DNA from: Halomonas sp. SpR1
GTDB taxonomy: Bacteria; Pseudomonadota; Gammaproteobacteria; Pseudomonadales; Halomonadaceae
Assembly: GCF_031010175.1 (NCBI RefSeq)
Contig: NZ_JAUAMB010000010.1
Location: forward strand, 1 to 64,000
Reading direction: 5' to 3'
DNA: 64,000 nt
The notes beneath the pieces are model-generated. The model saw only the letters and a program-made list of their open reading frames with translations, was not told the DNA's origin and searched no databases. Shown here piece after piece: positions 17,364-24,588 of the stretch. Each line of letters opens with the position of its first letter. Position 1 is the stretch's first letter. Both the position numbers and the translations under genes were made by a program.

Positions 17364-18134
17364 ATGGCAGACCTGATTGAGGGTTCAAGGGTTCACGTAC
17401 CAGCAAAAAGCGTGGGGTTAGGCTCGGATTATCCTTCAGCGATGGTGGAGTGCAAATACCTTCGGAAAAATGGTAAGAAAGGAGTTCTGAGTGATATTCC
17501 TAGGATTCAAGATACAAAAGAAATAGACCTATGGCTCATATCACCAAAACTAGGTTTCTTCATTTTACAGATTGGCGATTTCTCAAGTGAGATCGAACTT
17601 CTGGAACCTCTGCATTCAGCAATAACCGATCTTACGAAACTCGTATTGATGCCAGAGTTTGTCTGGAAGTACAGAGTGAGGTCTCTAGAAGAGTTTAGAT
17701 TTTTATGGAAGCAAAAGGCTGGGGCGGTAAGCCATCTTGTATTGATAGGTCATGGAGATAAATCGAATTTATTGTTTGGGAATGACAAAGTTAGTGCAAA
17801 GGATTTCCTTGGCGCATTTGCGATTCAAGAAACACAGGGGCAAGCACCAGTAATTATTTCTCTTTGTTGTAATTCGGGAAATGGACTTTTCGGAAAAAAC
17901 GTGTCAGCTAGTCCTTCTTGTAAGACATTTATTGGGCCAAGTGGATCTATCCATGTTTCGAATGCCGCATTATTTTATCAATCCTATTTATCACACAACC
18001 TGATAGATGGACGAGACAAAGAGAAAGCTTATCAATTGTCTCGCGTGTTCACGCCGGGTGTTACTGAATTTAATATGTGGAACAAGACTCGGCTTGCAAC
18101 AAAGCCAAGCCGTAAAGATGTGCTTGGCCACTGA
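17364..18134 (+). CDS. Caspase/CHAT-like predicted cysteine peptidase (cassette 1)
   Basis: A 256-residue protein I cannot match to a named family. It shows the two motifs of the caspase-hemoglobinase fold in the right order: a histidine in HLVLIGHGDKS (GHG at 129-131, H130) at the end of a hydrophobic strand, and a cysteine after a second strand in VIISLCCNSGNG (probably C169 of C-x-S-G, like the CHAT motif SACxTG). The following FIGPSGSIHVSNAALFYQSY resembles the post-cysteine strand and helix of CHAT proteins. GGAGAATAA precedes the ATG. It has no signal peptide, so is likely cytosolic. Peptidase activity is an inference from the His/Cys pair. Confidence 0.55.
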   Translation: MADLIEGSRVHVPAKSVGLGSDYPSAMVECKYLRKNGKKGVLSDIPRIQDTKEIDLWLISPKLGFFILQIGDFSSEIELLEPLHSAITDLTKLVLMPEFVWKYRVRSLEEFRFLWKQKAGAVSHLVLIGHGDKSNLLFGNDKVSAKDFLGAFAIQETQGQAPVIISLCCNSGNGLFGKNVSASPSCKTFIGPSGSIHVSNAALFYQSYLSHNLIDGRDKEKAYQLSRVFTPGVTEFNMWNKTRLATKPSRKDVLGH

Positions 18135-18136
18135 AA

Positions 18137-18205
18137 TCTAACAATCGGCTGCACAGCGACCGATTCTCCGCCGCTCCAAACCGGCGCGTGAGCCGGGAGT
18201 TAGGT
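18137..18205 (+). other. attC-like recombination site 1
   Basis: It begins TCTAAC (18137-18142) and ends GTTAGG (18199-18204), complementary outer boxes as in R-double-prime and R-prime. Inside, the left arm CGGCT(G)CAC(A)GCG(A)CCG pairs with the right arm CCGGCGCGTGAGCCG, leaving single unpaired bases on one side only. Such extrahelical bases are the strand-marking feature of folded attC sites. It lies 3 nt after the stop of the caspase-like gene. Confidence 0.75.
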
Positions 18206-18235
18206 CTCGAATAAAAATCCGCACCGAGAATCTGT

Positions 18236-18793
18236 ATGATGAATAATGAAGAAGACGTCCAAAAAGTTTTTGAAAAAGTTTCACTTAAAATAAACCTGAA
18301 GGACATTTTTCACGATAGTGAAGTTGGGCGTAGGGCTGTTTGGTCTATGCTCACAGAGTTGCTTTTTTTATTGATGCCATTATTTCTGATAGCACTCTTG
18401 CTCGTAGTCACCGGGAATATATCTGCTTTCGATTTTTTTACTCGTTCCGAGATGTCACTTTTAGCAACTTTTATTTTTAGTCAATCGATAATAAAGGTTT
18501 TTCAGTTCCCGACGGATATGTTTATTATGAGGGGAACTGAAATTATGTCTGGAGTTGCCGCGCTGGTTATTTGCTTGGGAGTATTGCCATCAGCAGTGCT
18601 ATGTTCATTCGCCGTTACCTCTGATCAAAAGATTCATGCTTTGGCATGGGTGCAGCCATTTTTCCTTTTAATTTCAATCGTAACGTACGCGCAGTTCGCA
18701 TTTATTACTACTGCTGCGAACATCCTGAAAACGGAAGCGTCAACGAAAATTTCACAAAGAGTAGTTGATGAGCTCAATCGTGAAGAAACCTAA
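18236..18793 (+). CDS. Small multi-pass membrane protein, unknown (cassette 2)
   Basis: A 185-residue protein without recognisable family. An N-terminal polar region of about 35 residues (NNEEDVQKVFEKVSLKINLK) is followed by about four hydrophobic segments: LLFLLMPLFLIALLLVV, a second near MSLLATFIFSQ, a third around VAALVICLGVLPSAVL, and a fourth around PFFLLISIVTYAQFAFI. A short polar tail ends it. The stop TAA (18791-18793) is part of the attC site that follows. The start is 36 nt after the cassette boundary. It could be a membrane effector or anchor, but nothing in its sequence proves a role. Confidence 0.6.
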   Translation: MMNNEEDVQKVFEKVSLKINLKDIFHDSEVGRRAVWSMLTELLFLLMPLFLIALLLVVTGNISAFDFFTRSEMSLLATFIFSQSIIKVFQFPTDMFIMRGTEIMSGVAALVICLGVLPSAVLCSFAVTSDQKIHALAWVQPFFLLISIVTYAQFAFITTAANILKTEASTKISQRVVDELNREET

Positions 18794-18862
18794 CATGACA
18801 ATGCAGTTGACCTCCCAAAGCGTTGGCGCGTTTCGGCCGTCAACTGAGTTTCGGTGTTAGCC
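18789..18862 (+). other. attC-like recombination site 2
   Basis: Outer boxes are CCTAAC at 18789-18794 and GTTAGCC at 18856-18862. An inner 8-bp arm CAGTTGAC (from 18804) pairs with GTCAACTG (18839-18846). The two arms enclose a GC-rich centre, and the unpaired stretches between outer and inner boxes fit the attC plan. It overlaps the stop codon of the membrane-protein gene and is followed 15 nt later by the HEPN gene. Confidence 0.78.
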
Positions 18863-18877
18863 GTAAGAGGATGATGA

Positions 18878-20170
18878 ATGAAAGCAAGGTTTTTGCCTCC
18901 AAGAGAGAACTACTTGGGCAATTTGCTTTGGAATAAAAGCGAATTTAATAATGTAAAATCGAGAATTGAAATCTCTTTAGAGAAACTAAGAGAGATAGGA
19001 TATTGGGTAAGCCCCTTCGCTGAAGGGGACGGTATAATATTTTATATCTATGATGAAGCCATTAAAAAAAGCAACAAAGAAATGCTCGACGACTTTCGAG
19101 CAGCCTTTGATTGGGTTGATATTGAAAACTCGAAATCAAAAAATTCTAACCTAGAGTTAGCTGAATTGGAGGATGAAGACAGAATGCTAGATTGCATAGT
19201 CATTATTCCTCTTGAAAAAATATTTATTCAAAAGACTCTCGTGTTGGGGAAATATACTTTTTACTGTAGAAAAGATTTTGATGAAGAACCTTATGAAAGG
19301 TTAACTAATTTTGAGGGAGAATATCTCCAGTTTGAAGTGAGCCTAAACTACAGAGATCTGCTAAAGCTCAATCAGAGCATAGACCATAACGACTACGTTA
19401 TAAATAAGTGTTTGTCGCTTGCAGAGCATGCTATGGATATTGTGAGATTCGCTCACAGCTCTTTTGTATCGCGAGAGTTTACACCAAACCCGGCAGGGCA
19501 GATGGATAATGGATTTTATTCTGTAAATATTATTCCATTGGGTAAAACTCATCTAAAACCTCTAGAACTAGGAGGTATATCTAAGCCTTTCTCAGTTAGT
19601 AATAACTGGCTAGGCCCCCAAGTTGATGATTTTTTTGTGCCTGGAATTGATTATCTGTCTTTTATATATAGTAACGACGTTGAAAATGAAATGGCGAAAG
19701 CTGTAATTTCTGCATTAAGATCTTGTCGTCAATCTTTTTACTCTATAGGTGATGAATCTCAATTCTTAAATTTGATCTTCGTGCTAGATGGATTGACTGA
19801 CCCTGAGTGGACAGGTTGGAAGCATAGAACTTATATCGCATCACTACTTTCTAATGGTGATGCTAATTTATTTGGTCGGAAACTAGAAGAATATGATCGG
19901 CTATACACTGATGTAAGAAACAAGCTGGTTCATGGAGGAAAGGAATTTTATGAGTTGAGTGAGCAGTCTAGTACGGCCAGCGAAACCATTTATGGTTATA
20001 TAAAGGACGTAATCGAGCTGATTGCACAAATTCCAATAAATACCTTTGAAGAAATGAAGAATTACGCTATTGCATTGCTTCAAACTCAAAATTTCAAAGA
20101 TGAGTATACATCAATAATTAACAGAGTATCTATCTCCAGAGGTAAGCAGTTTCGTGTAATACAATGGTAG
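18878..20170 (+). CDS. HEPN (Apea-like) domain protein (cassette 3)
   Basis: A 430-residue AT-rich gene. The C-terminal part has the HEPN RNase signature R-x4-H as YDRLYTDVRNKLVHGG, with R347 and H352, set between predicted helices as in the Apea-like HEPN group. The first 300 residues are mixed alpha/beta and not recognised. HEPN proteins are commonly metal-independent RNases in toxin-antitoxin and anti-phage systems; activity here is inferred from the motif. AAGAGGA precedes the ATG, which is 21 nt after the cassette boundary. No partner antitoxin gene is adjacent. Confidence 0.65.
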   Translation: MKARFLPPRENYLGNLLWNKSEFNNVKSRIEISLEKLREIGYWVSPFAEGDGIIFYIYDEAIKKSNKEMLDDFRAAFDWVDIENSKSKNSNLELAELEDEDRMLDCIVIIPLEKIFIQKTLVLGKYTFYCRKDFDEEPYERLTNFEGEYLQFEVSLNYRDLLKLNQSIDHNDYVINKCLSLAEHAMDIVRFAHSSFVSREFTPNPAGQMDNGFYSVNIIPLGKTHLKPLELGGISKPFSVSNNWLGPQVDDFFVPGIDYLSFIYSNDVENEMAKAVISALRSCRQSFYSIGDESQFLNLIFVLDGLTDPEWTGWKHRTYIASLLSNGDANLFGRKLEEYDRLYTDVRNKLVHGGKEFYELSEQSSTASETIYGYIKDVIELIAQIPINTFEEMKNYAIALLQTQNFKDEYTSIINRVSISRGKQFRVIQW

Positions 20171-20176
20171 TTATTC

Positions 20177-20237
20177 GGCTAACAAAGCCAGTCAGTAAGA
20201 CGCAGCTAAGCTGCGCCTCTGCCGGCGGCCGTTATTG
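20177..20237 (+). other. attC-like recombination site 3
   Basis: Outer boxes are GGCTAAC (20177-20183) and GTTATTG (20231-20237), with a perfect central hairpin CGCAGC-TAA-GCTGCG (20201-20215). GCC(A)G(T)CAG near the left end can pair with CTGCCGGC near the right end, with single-base bulges. The right box departs from GTTRRRY, so this site is less canonical than the other two. It starts 7 nt after the HEPN stop codon. Confidence 0.6.
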
Positions 20238-20259
20238 TTTTGATACTAAATGCTATAAT
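20232..20259 (+). promoter_or_regulatory. Possible promoter at right edge of cassette array
   Basis: TTATTG (20232-20237), a 16-nt spacer and a consensus TATAAT (20254-20259). The -35-like hexamer is made of the last bases of attC site 3. It would drive the RNase Z gene about 150 nt downstream. Confidence 0.35.
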
Positions 20260-20417
20260 CACTGGCTGTATCTGCCAAGCTTGCAGTATATATAGACCTC
20301 AAATGTATTAATGTAAGCCTGATAAAAATTGTAAAGGCACTACTGTTTAAATTTATCTAACTGACAATTAGATGCCTTAGACCTAAAGCGAGTGCATAAG
20401 CGAGATCAAAAAAATCT

Positions 20418-21380
20418 ATGAATCTACTTTTCCTCGGCACCTCCGCCGGTGTGCCAACAAAAAGCAGAAACGTCTCCGGCATCGCTTTGCGCGAGAGCAA
20501 GGGGAAGGGCTGGTACCTGATCGATTGCGGAGAGGGCACCCAGCATCAGGTCTTGCATACCAAGCTATCGTTCCATTCACTTAAAGCCATCTTGATTACC
20601 CACGTGCACGGCGACCACTGCTATGGGCTGCCGGGCATCCTGGCGAGTGCGGGAATGGGTGGCCGGAAAGCGCCGCTTACCATTGTGGCGCCCGCAGGCA
20701 TCAAGGCATGGCTGGAGGCCACCTGTGACGCCACACACCTTTGCTTGCCCTTTGCCCTGGAGTTTATCGCCTCAGAAGACCTGCCAAGCGTTAAGTTTGA
20801 AAGCATGGCGATTATCACTCACAGGCTTTCACACCGAGCGCCGTCCTATGCTTATGGATTTACGGAGCAAAAGGTCGATGCTGATTTAAACATTGAAAAG
20901 CTGACCCAACAGGGCATTCCGAGAGGGCCGTTGTGGGGGCAGTTGAAGCAAGGGTTTGATATTGTGTTCGCGGGCGAGCAGTTAAAAAGCCGTGACTTCT
21001 TAATCTCCAAGAACACGCCCAGGAAAGTGGTGATCGCCGGGGATAATGACCAGCCTGATTTGTTAATGGATGCCTGCGCAGGGGCACAGGTGCTGGTGCA
21101 TGAAGCCACTTACACCGAAGAGATGGCCGAGAAGGCCGGTGATGTTGGGCATAGCTACGCCAAGCTTGTCGCCGAATTTGCCGAATCGGTACACCTTCCC
21201 AATCTGGTGCTGACGCACTTTAGCCCCCGCTACCAGCTCAACCCCCATGCGTCGCCCTCCATCGAAGACATCCGCAAAGAGGCCCAGAGCGCCTATTCAG
21301 GCTCGCTTTATTTGGCGCGGGATTTTTGCGAATACACCCTGGATAAAGCGGGCCACTTTGCTGAAGTGTTGGGCGAGTAG
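20418..21380 (+). CDS. rnz: Ribonuclease Z/BN (tRNA 3' processing)
   Basis: Metallo-beta-lactamase-fold nuclease of 320 residues, near the usual 305-310 of ElaC/RNase BN. Diagnostic stretches are the N terminus NLLFLGTSAGVPTKSRNVSG, IDCGEGTQHQVLHT, the zinc motif THVHGDHCYGLPGIL, the phosphate-binding GIPRGPLWGQLKQG, and the late ligands VHEATY and THFSPRY. It removes 3' trailers from tRNA precursors. It has no operon partner; it is the first core-type gene to the right of the cassette array. Confidence 0.9.
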   Translation: MNLLFLGTSAGVPTKSRNVSGIALRESKGKGWYLIDCGEGTQHQVLHTKLSFHSLKAILITHVHGDHCYGLPGILASAGMGGRKAPLTIVAPAGIKAWLEATCDATHLCLPFALEFIASEDLPSVKFESMAIITHRLSHRAPSYAYGFTEQKVDADLNIEKLTQQGIPRGPLWGQLKQGFDIVFAGEQLKSRDFLISKNTPRKVVIAGDNDQPDLLMDACAGAQVLVHEATYTEEMAEKAGDVGHSYAKLVAEFAESVHLPNLVLTHFSPRYQLNPHASPSIEDIRKEAQSAYSGSLYLARDFCEYTLDKAGHFAEVLGE

Positions 21381-21535
21381 CTTTTCGTCTGTTGTCCTAT
21401 ATGACTGCCTAACGCTCCTATTAGGAAAGCGGTGGACACTAAAGCAGCTATATTAGTTTAGGCTAAGCTGGAAAATAGGCTGGAAAAACGAGTTTTGCTT
21501 AACGGTACGTCCTAACGCTCCAAGGAGACAGTGGC

Positions 21536-22381
21536 ATGAGTCCAGAAATAACCATGATCGTACTACTCGCGGCCATCTTCAACGCCAGCTGGAACGCCAT
21601 CGTTAAAGTGAGTGGCGACAGGATCGCCGTGATGGCGGTGATCACGTTATTAGGCAGTCTCGTTTCTGCGTTAGCCTTGCCTTTCGTAACGCTCCCCGAT
21701 CCGGCCAGTTGGCCGCTTCTTGGCTTCGCCATCTTGATCCATACCGCCTATCACTTTTGCCTACCCATGGCTTATCAGCATGGTGATTTCGGTCAGGTCT
21801 ATCCCATCGCGCGTGGGTCGGCGCCGTTACTCGTCACCCTAGGCGCTGCCGCACTTGCTGGCGAAATGTTGGGGATGCTACCGCTGTTTGGTGTGCTGTT
21901 CCTCGGCGTTGGTGTGATGTCACTTTCATTCGATACTCGTACCGGTATCACCAGAAACCCCCGCGCAATTGTTCTGGCCCTGGGGACGGGGGCTCTGATT
22001 GCCTCCTACACGCTGGTAGGTGGCCTGGGGGCAAGGCAAGCTGGCTCGGTACTCGGCTTTGCAGTCTTGCTGACGCTAGGTAACGGCTTGCTGACGTTTG
22101 TGATTGCCCTGACATGGAAAGCGAAGGAAATAAAAAAAGTGATAGGCAGCAATTTGGCTCCCGCCATTGCGGGCGGTGGCATGCAGGTTGGTGCGTATTG
22201 GATCGTTATCTGGGCGATGGCCTACGCCCCACTGGGCATGGTATCGGCACTAAGAGAAACCAGCGTGCTATTCGCCGCGCTGATTTCCACTATCATTTTA
22301 AAAGAAGGCTTCGGCGTATGGCGGTTCGTGTCTTCAGGGCTGATCGCTTGCGGCATTGCGTTGACGCGTTATAAGCCTTAG
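21536..22381 (+). CDS. DMT/EamA-family transporter
   Basis: Inner-membrane protein of 281 residues with about ten hydrophobic helices in two halves, as in EamA-type drug/metabolite transporters. Examples are IVLLAAIFNASWNAIVK at the N terminus and LRETSVLFAALISTIILKE near helix nine. AAGGAG sits ahead of the ATG. It probably exports a small metabolite; the substrate is unknown. It converges on a lipoprotein gene. Confidence 0.85.
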   Translation: MSPEITMIVLLAAIFNASWNAIVKVSGDRIAVMAVITLLGSLVSALALPFVTLPDPASWPLLGFAILIHTAYHFCLPMAYQHGDFGQVYPIARGSAPLLVTLGAAALAGEMLGMLPLFGVLFLGVGVMSLSFDTRTGITRNPRAIVLALGTGALIASYTLVGGLGARQAGSVLGFAVLLTLGNGLLTFVIALTWKAKEIKKVIGSNLAPAIAGGGMQVGAYWIVIWAMAYAPLGMVSALRETSVLFAALISTIILKEGFGVWRFVSSGLIACGIALTRYKP

Positions 22382-22412
22382 TGAAAGCTCTATAGGAGCT
22401 CGCTGAGGCAGG

Positions 22413-22835
22413 TCAGTCGCGGCAATAACCCTCACCAGTTTCCACTATTAGGCAGTCTTCCTTTTCCAATAGCCACTTCATGCCGGTGGCTTCGCCGTCG
22501 CCCGCGCGGAGCAGTTGTGGGCCGTCCCCGCGGTTGAAGCGAATGCCCTCGGCGGTTGCTTGGCCTTCGAATGTCCCGCGTTGATCAGCATCCAGGCCGT
22601 AGCGCATGTGAAGGAGATAATGGCCGGGGGCTGCAGAATCGTCCTTGCTGATTTCCAGGAATAACCCTTCTACGCCAGTCCATCGGCCAACCCATTGATC
22701 GGTTATCTGGTGGTGGGGCTCGCTTTGCTCGGTTGACGCACCTGAGTAGGCCGCGCCTGCTGATGAGGGATTGCTGTTTTGAGCACACCCGCTGATAAGT
22801 AATAGGGTACTTAACGCTAACGCTGTTTTTTCCAT
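22413..22835 (-). CDS. Small lipoprotein, unknown
   Basis: 140 residues starting MEKTALALSTLLLISGCAQ; LISGC is a lipobox, so the mature chain would be lipid-anchored at its cysteine. The body contains WVGRWTGVEGLFLEISKD and LLHMRYGLDADQRGTFEGQA, suggesting a small beta-rich domain, with two more cysteines near the C terminus. AAGGAGA precedes the ATG at 22835, which is why the longer frame to 22940 is rejected. It is divergent from the DsbA-family gene with about 100 nt between starts. Confidence 0.7.
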   Translation of the reverse strand: MEKTALALSTLLLISGCAQNSNPSSAGAAYSGASTEQSEPHHQITDQWVGRWTGVEGLFLEISKDDSAAPGHYLLHMRYGLDADQRGTFEGQATAEGIRFNRGDGPQLLRAGDGEATGMKWLLEKEDCLIVETGEGYCRD

Positions 22836-22934
22836 GGTTGTCTCCTTATCACTACTGCCGTTACGCACTATATACACGTAACATGCTTTCTTTAGTTTGA
22901 TCGAATTTTGGGATATGTCGAAGGGGTAAACAAA

Positions 22935-23588
22935 ATGCAAAAGGTAAGAATCGACTTAGTGTCCGATGTCGCCTGCCCGTGGTGCGCGATTGGCTATCTT
23001 CGCCTGGAGCAAGCGTTAGAGATAGTGGATGGCGAAATCGACGTTGAGCTTGTCTGGCAGCCCTTTGAGCTTAACCCGGATATGCCGCCCGAGGGCGAGC
23101 CGATCTTGGAGCACCTATGCCGCAAGTACGGCAAGGATGCTGCCAGCATGGCGCAGTCCCAGCGCGAGATTATGGCGGTGGCCGAGGAGCTTGGGCTAAA
23201 TTTCCGTGGTGCCCTGGAGCGCCGGGCGAACAATACCTTCGCTGCCCATCGCGTGCTTGCGTGGGCCGGAACGCAAAACCTTGAAACGCCCCTGCAGTTG
23301 GCCCTGTTTGATGCCTACTTCGGTGAAGCGAAAAATCCTGCCGACCCAGCGGTTCTGCGCGAGAAGGCCATTAAAGTGGGGCTGGACGGCGATACTGCCG
23401 AGGCCATCGCCCGGTCGGATCAGTATGCGGAAGAAGTTCGAGCAGCGGAACAGCGGTTCATGGAGGCAGGGGTAAACGCCGTGCCAGGACTCATCCTCGA
23501 TGGACGTTACCTGATTTCTGGCGCTCAGCCCGCCGACGTATTGGTCGATGCGCTTCGCCAGGTGGTCGAGGAAAACGCCAACCGCTAG
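22935..23588 (+). CDS. DsbA-family (FrnE-like) oxidoreductase
   Basis: A 217-residue cytoplasmic thioredoxin-fold protein without a signal peptide. The N-terminal redox motif CPWC (C14 and C17) is followed by an all-helical insertion and the cis-Pro region VNAVPGLILDGRYLISGAQ, as in the FrnE/2-hydroxychromene-2-carboxylate isomerase group. Likely a cytosolic thiol-disulfide enzyme linked to stress. AAGGGG lies upstream of the ATG at 22935; the frame extending to 22908 lacks such a site. Confidence 0.85.
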   Translation: MQKVRIDLVSDVACPWCAIGYLRLEQALEIVDGEIDVELVWQPFELNPDMPPEGEPILEHLCRKYGKDAASMAQSQREIMAVAEELGLNFRGALERRANNTFAAHRVLAWAGTQNLETPLQLALFDAYFGEAKNPADPAVLREKAIKVGLDGDTAEAIARSDQYAEEVRAAEQRFMEAGVNAVPGLILDGRYLISGAQPADVLVDALRQVVEENANR

Positions 23589-23695
23589 CCCTATAGGCGC
23601 CAACCTGGAATGAGGTTAGTGCTAGCTGTTCAGAACCCAGCCTCGCAGCGGGTGCACAATCTCCGCTTCATGCCGGTTTTGTAGCCGGTGATGGC

Positions 23696-23721
23696 AGGCG
23701 CTATAAGTATCAATAGCGCCT
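23696..23721. repeat. Strong inverted repeat in convergent spacer
   Basis: AGGCGCTAT, an 8-nt loop and ATAGCGCCT form a perfect 9-bp hairpin between the DsbA-family gene and the convergent oxidoreductase. Neither strand has a clean T-tract after it, so intrinsic termination is uncertain. Confidence 0.45.
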
Positions 23722-23764
23722 GAGGGTGCCAAACTGTAAACGGTTTTTCCCAAAATAGATAAAA

Positions 23765-24286
23765 TCAAAAGTTACTCAACATGCCAATTAAGTCTCGGTT
23801 AAATGGCTGATTAATGACGACGCCCTGCTCTAAATCAAAGTTGTCGAAAAAGCTTGGTAAGGAAAGCGCACCTATAACGGTTGCTGAAAAATAGGGCGCT
23901 GACGCTTGTGCGGAAGCTAAGACACTTTGTGCCCCACTTTGGCCAGGGGAGGTAGAGAGCATAAGAACGGGTTTATTTTGAAATACTTTCATATCTATTC
24001 GTGATGTCCAGTCAAATAGATTTTTATAGGCTGACGTATAGGATCCGTTGTGTTCCGCGAATGATATGACAATGACATCTGCCTCACCGATAGCATTGTA
24101 AAAAGCATGCGCCAATTCAGGGATGCCAGACTCCTTCTCTCTGTCTTCGCTAAATATTGGCATTTCAAAGTCGTTAAGGTCGATTAACGAAATATCTGCG
24201 TTGTTGATCTGTTGTGCTGCATAAAGAGCCAGCTTTTTGTTAATGGAGTTTTTGCTGTTGCTAGCGCCGAAGGCAAGTACTTTCAT
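23765..24286 (-). CDS. NAD(P)H-dependent FMN oxidoreductase
   Basis: Flavodoxin-fold reductase of 173 residues. The N-terminal FMN phosphate loop reads VLAFGASNSKNSINKKLA, and FAEHNGSYTSAYKNLFDW is the conserved flavin-ring segment of the NADPH-dependent FMN reductase family. The gene is more AT-rich than its neighbours. About 115 nt upstream is a SoxR-box promoter pointing at it, so I infer induction by redox-cycling compounds. Confidence 0.85.
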   Translation of the reverse strand: MKVLAFGASNSKNSINKKLALYAAQQINNADISLIDLNDFEMPIFSEDREKESGIPELAHAFYNAIGEADVIVISFAEHNGSYTSAYKNLFDWTSRIDMKVFQNKPVLMLSTSPGQSGAQSVLASAQASAPYFSATVIGALSLPSFFDNFDLEQGVVINQPFNRDLIGMLSNF

Positions 24287-24588
24287 TTTAAAATCCTCTG
24301 GGTTGATTTTTTCAAGGGTGTTGGTTTGGTTTTAGTTACACGTTTTTAATAAAAATGTTATCTGAAGCGATGAGCTTGAGTTGGCTTTGACGTAGGGCTA
24401 TTCTGAAACCTCAACTTAGGTTGAGGTCAAGAGGGGTGTGAAAAATAAACTGATAGGCATTTTATTTGAGCTTGAAGAGCTCCTGAACCATAGCCGCGTC
24501 ACGCTTGTTGATTGAGAAAAATTGGGCTCTAGGATGATGAACGTTAAAGCGTTGGACAATCGGCGGCTAAAGGAAAGTTCGCTCCGCT
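24287..24588. other. 302-nt spacer with SoxR-box promoter
   Basis: Non-coding region between the FMN oxidoreductase and the ABM monooxygenase, both on the minus strand. Its main content is the MerR/SoxR-type promoter at 24400-24430. A short run of codons begins at a GTG near 24437 on the plus strand (about 26 codons), but I cannot support it as a gene. Confidence 0.5.
24400..24430 (-). promoter_or_regulatory. SoxR-box promoter
   Basis: On the minus strand, TTGACC (complement of 24425-24430), a 19-nt spacer and CAGAAT (complement of 24400-24405). The over-long 19-nt spacer is typical of MerR-family promoters. Between the hexamers lies the perfect palindrome ACCTCAAC-TTAG-GTTGAGGT (24408-24427), whose core CCTCAA-N6-TTGAGG equals the known SoxR binding pattern. 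It should drive the FMN oxidoreductase. No soxR gene is in the window. Confidence 0.78.

Larger units (their letters stand above)
17320..20231 (+). mobile_element. Array of three integron-type gene cassettes without an integrase
   Basis: Three genes on one strand, each alone and each followed within a few bases by an attC-like site. Using the usual crossover (between G and TT of GTTRRRY), cassette 2 spans 18200-18856 and cassette 3 spans 18857-20231; the left edge of cassette 1 is tentative at 17320. Coding sequence starts 21-44 nt after each boundary, and one stop codon lies inside the attC itself, the compact geometry typical of cassettes. The block is markedly AT-rich compared with its flanks. 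No intI is present, so this is best described as a CALIN (cluster of attC sites lacking an integrase). Confidence 0.72.

Noticed and set aside
18137-18862. Inverted repeats after the cassette genes read as intrinsic terminators
   Set aside because: There are no T-tracts after the stems; the CTAAC/GTTA outer boxes, one-sided bulges and cassette geometry fit attC much better.
21408-21521. Direct repeat CCTAACGCTCC at 21408-21418 and 21511-21521, considered as further attC ends
   Set aside because: The reverse complement looks like an attC right end, but no matching left box or inner arms could be found on either strand, so it remains an unexplained 11-nt repeat.
24437-24514. Short plus-strand frame after the SoxR box, considered as a MerR-family regulator remnant
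   Set aside because: About 26 codons with no MerR helix-turn-helix pattern; too short to support.
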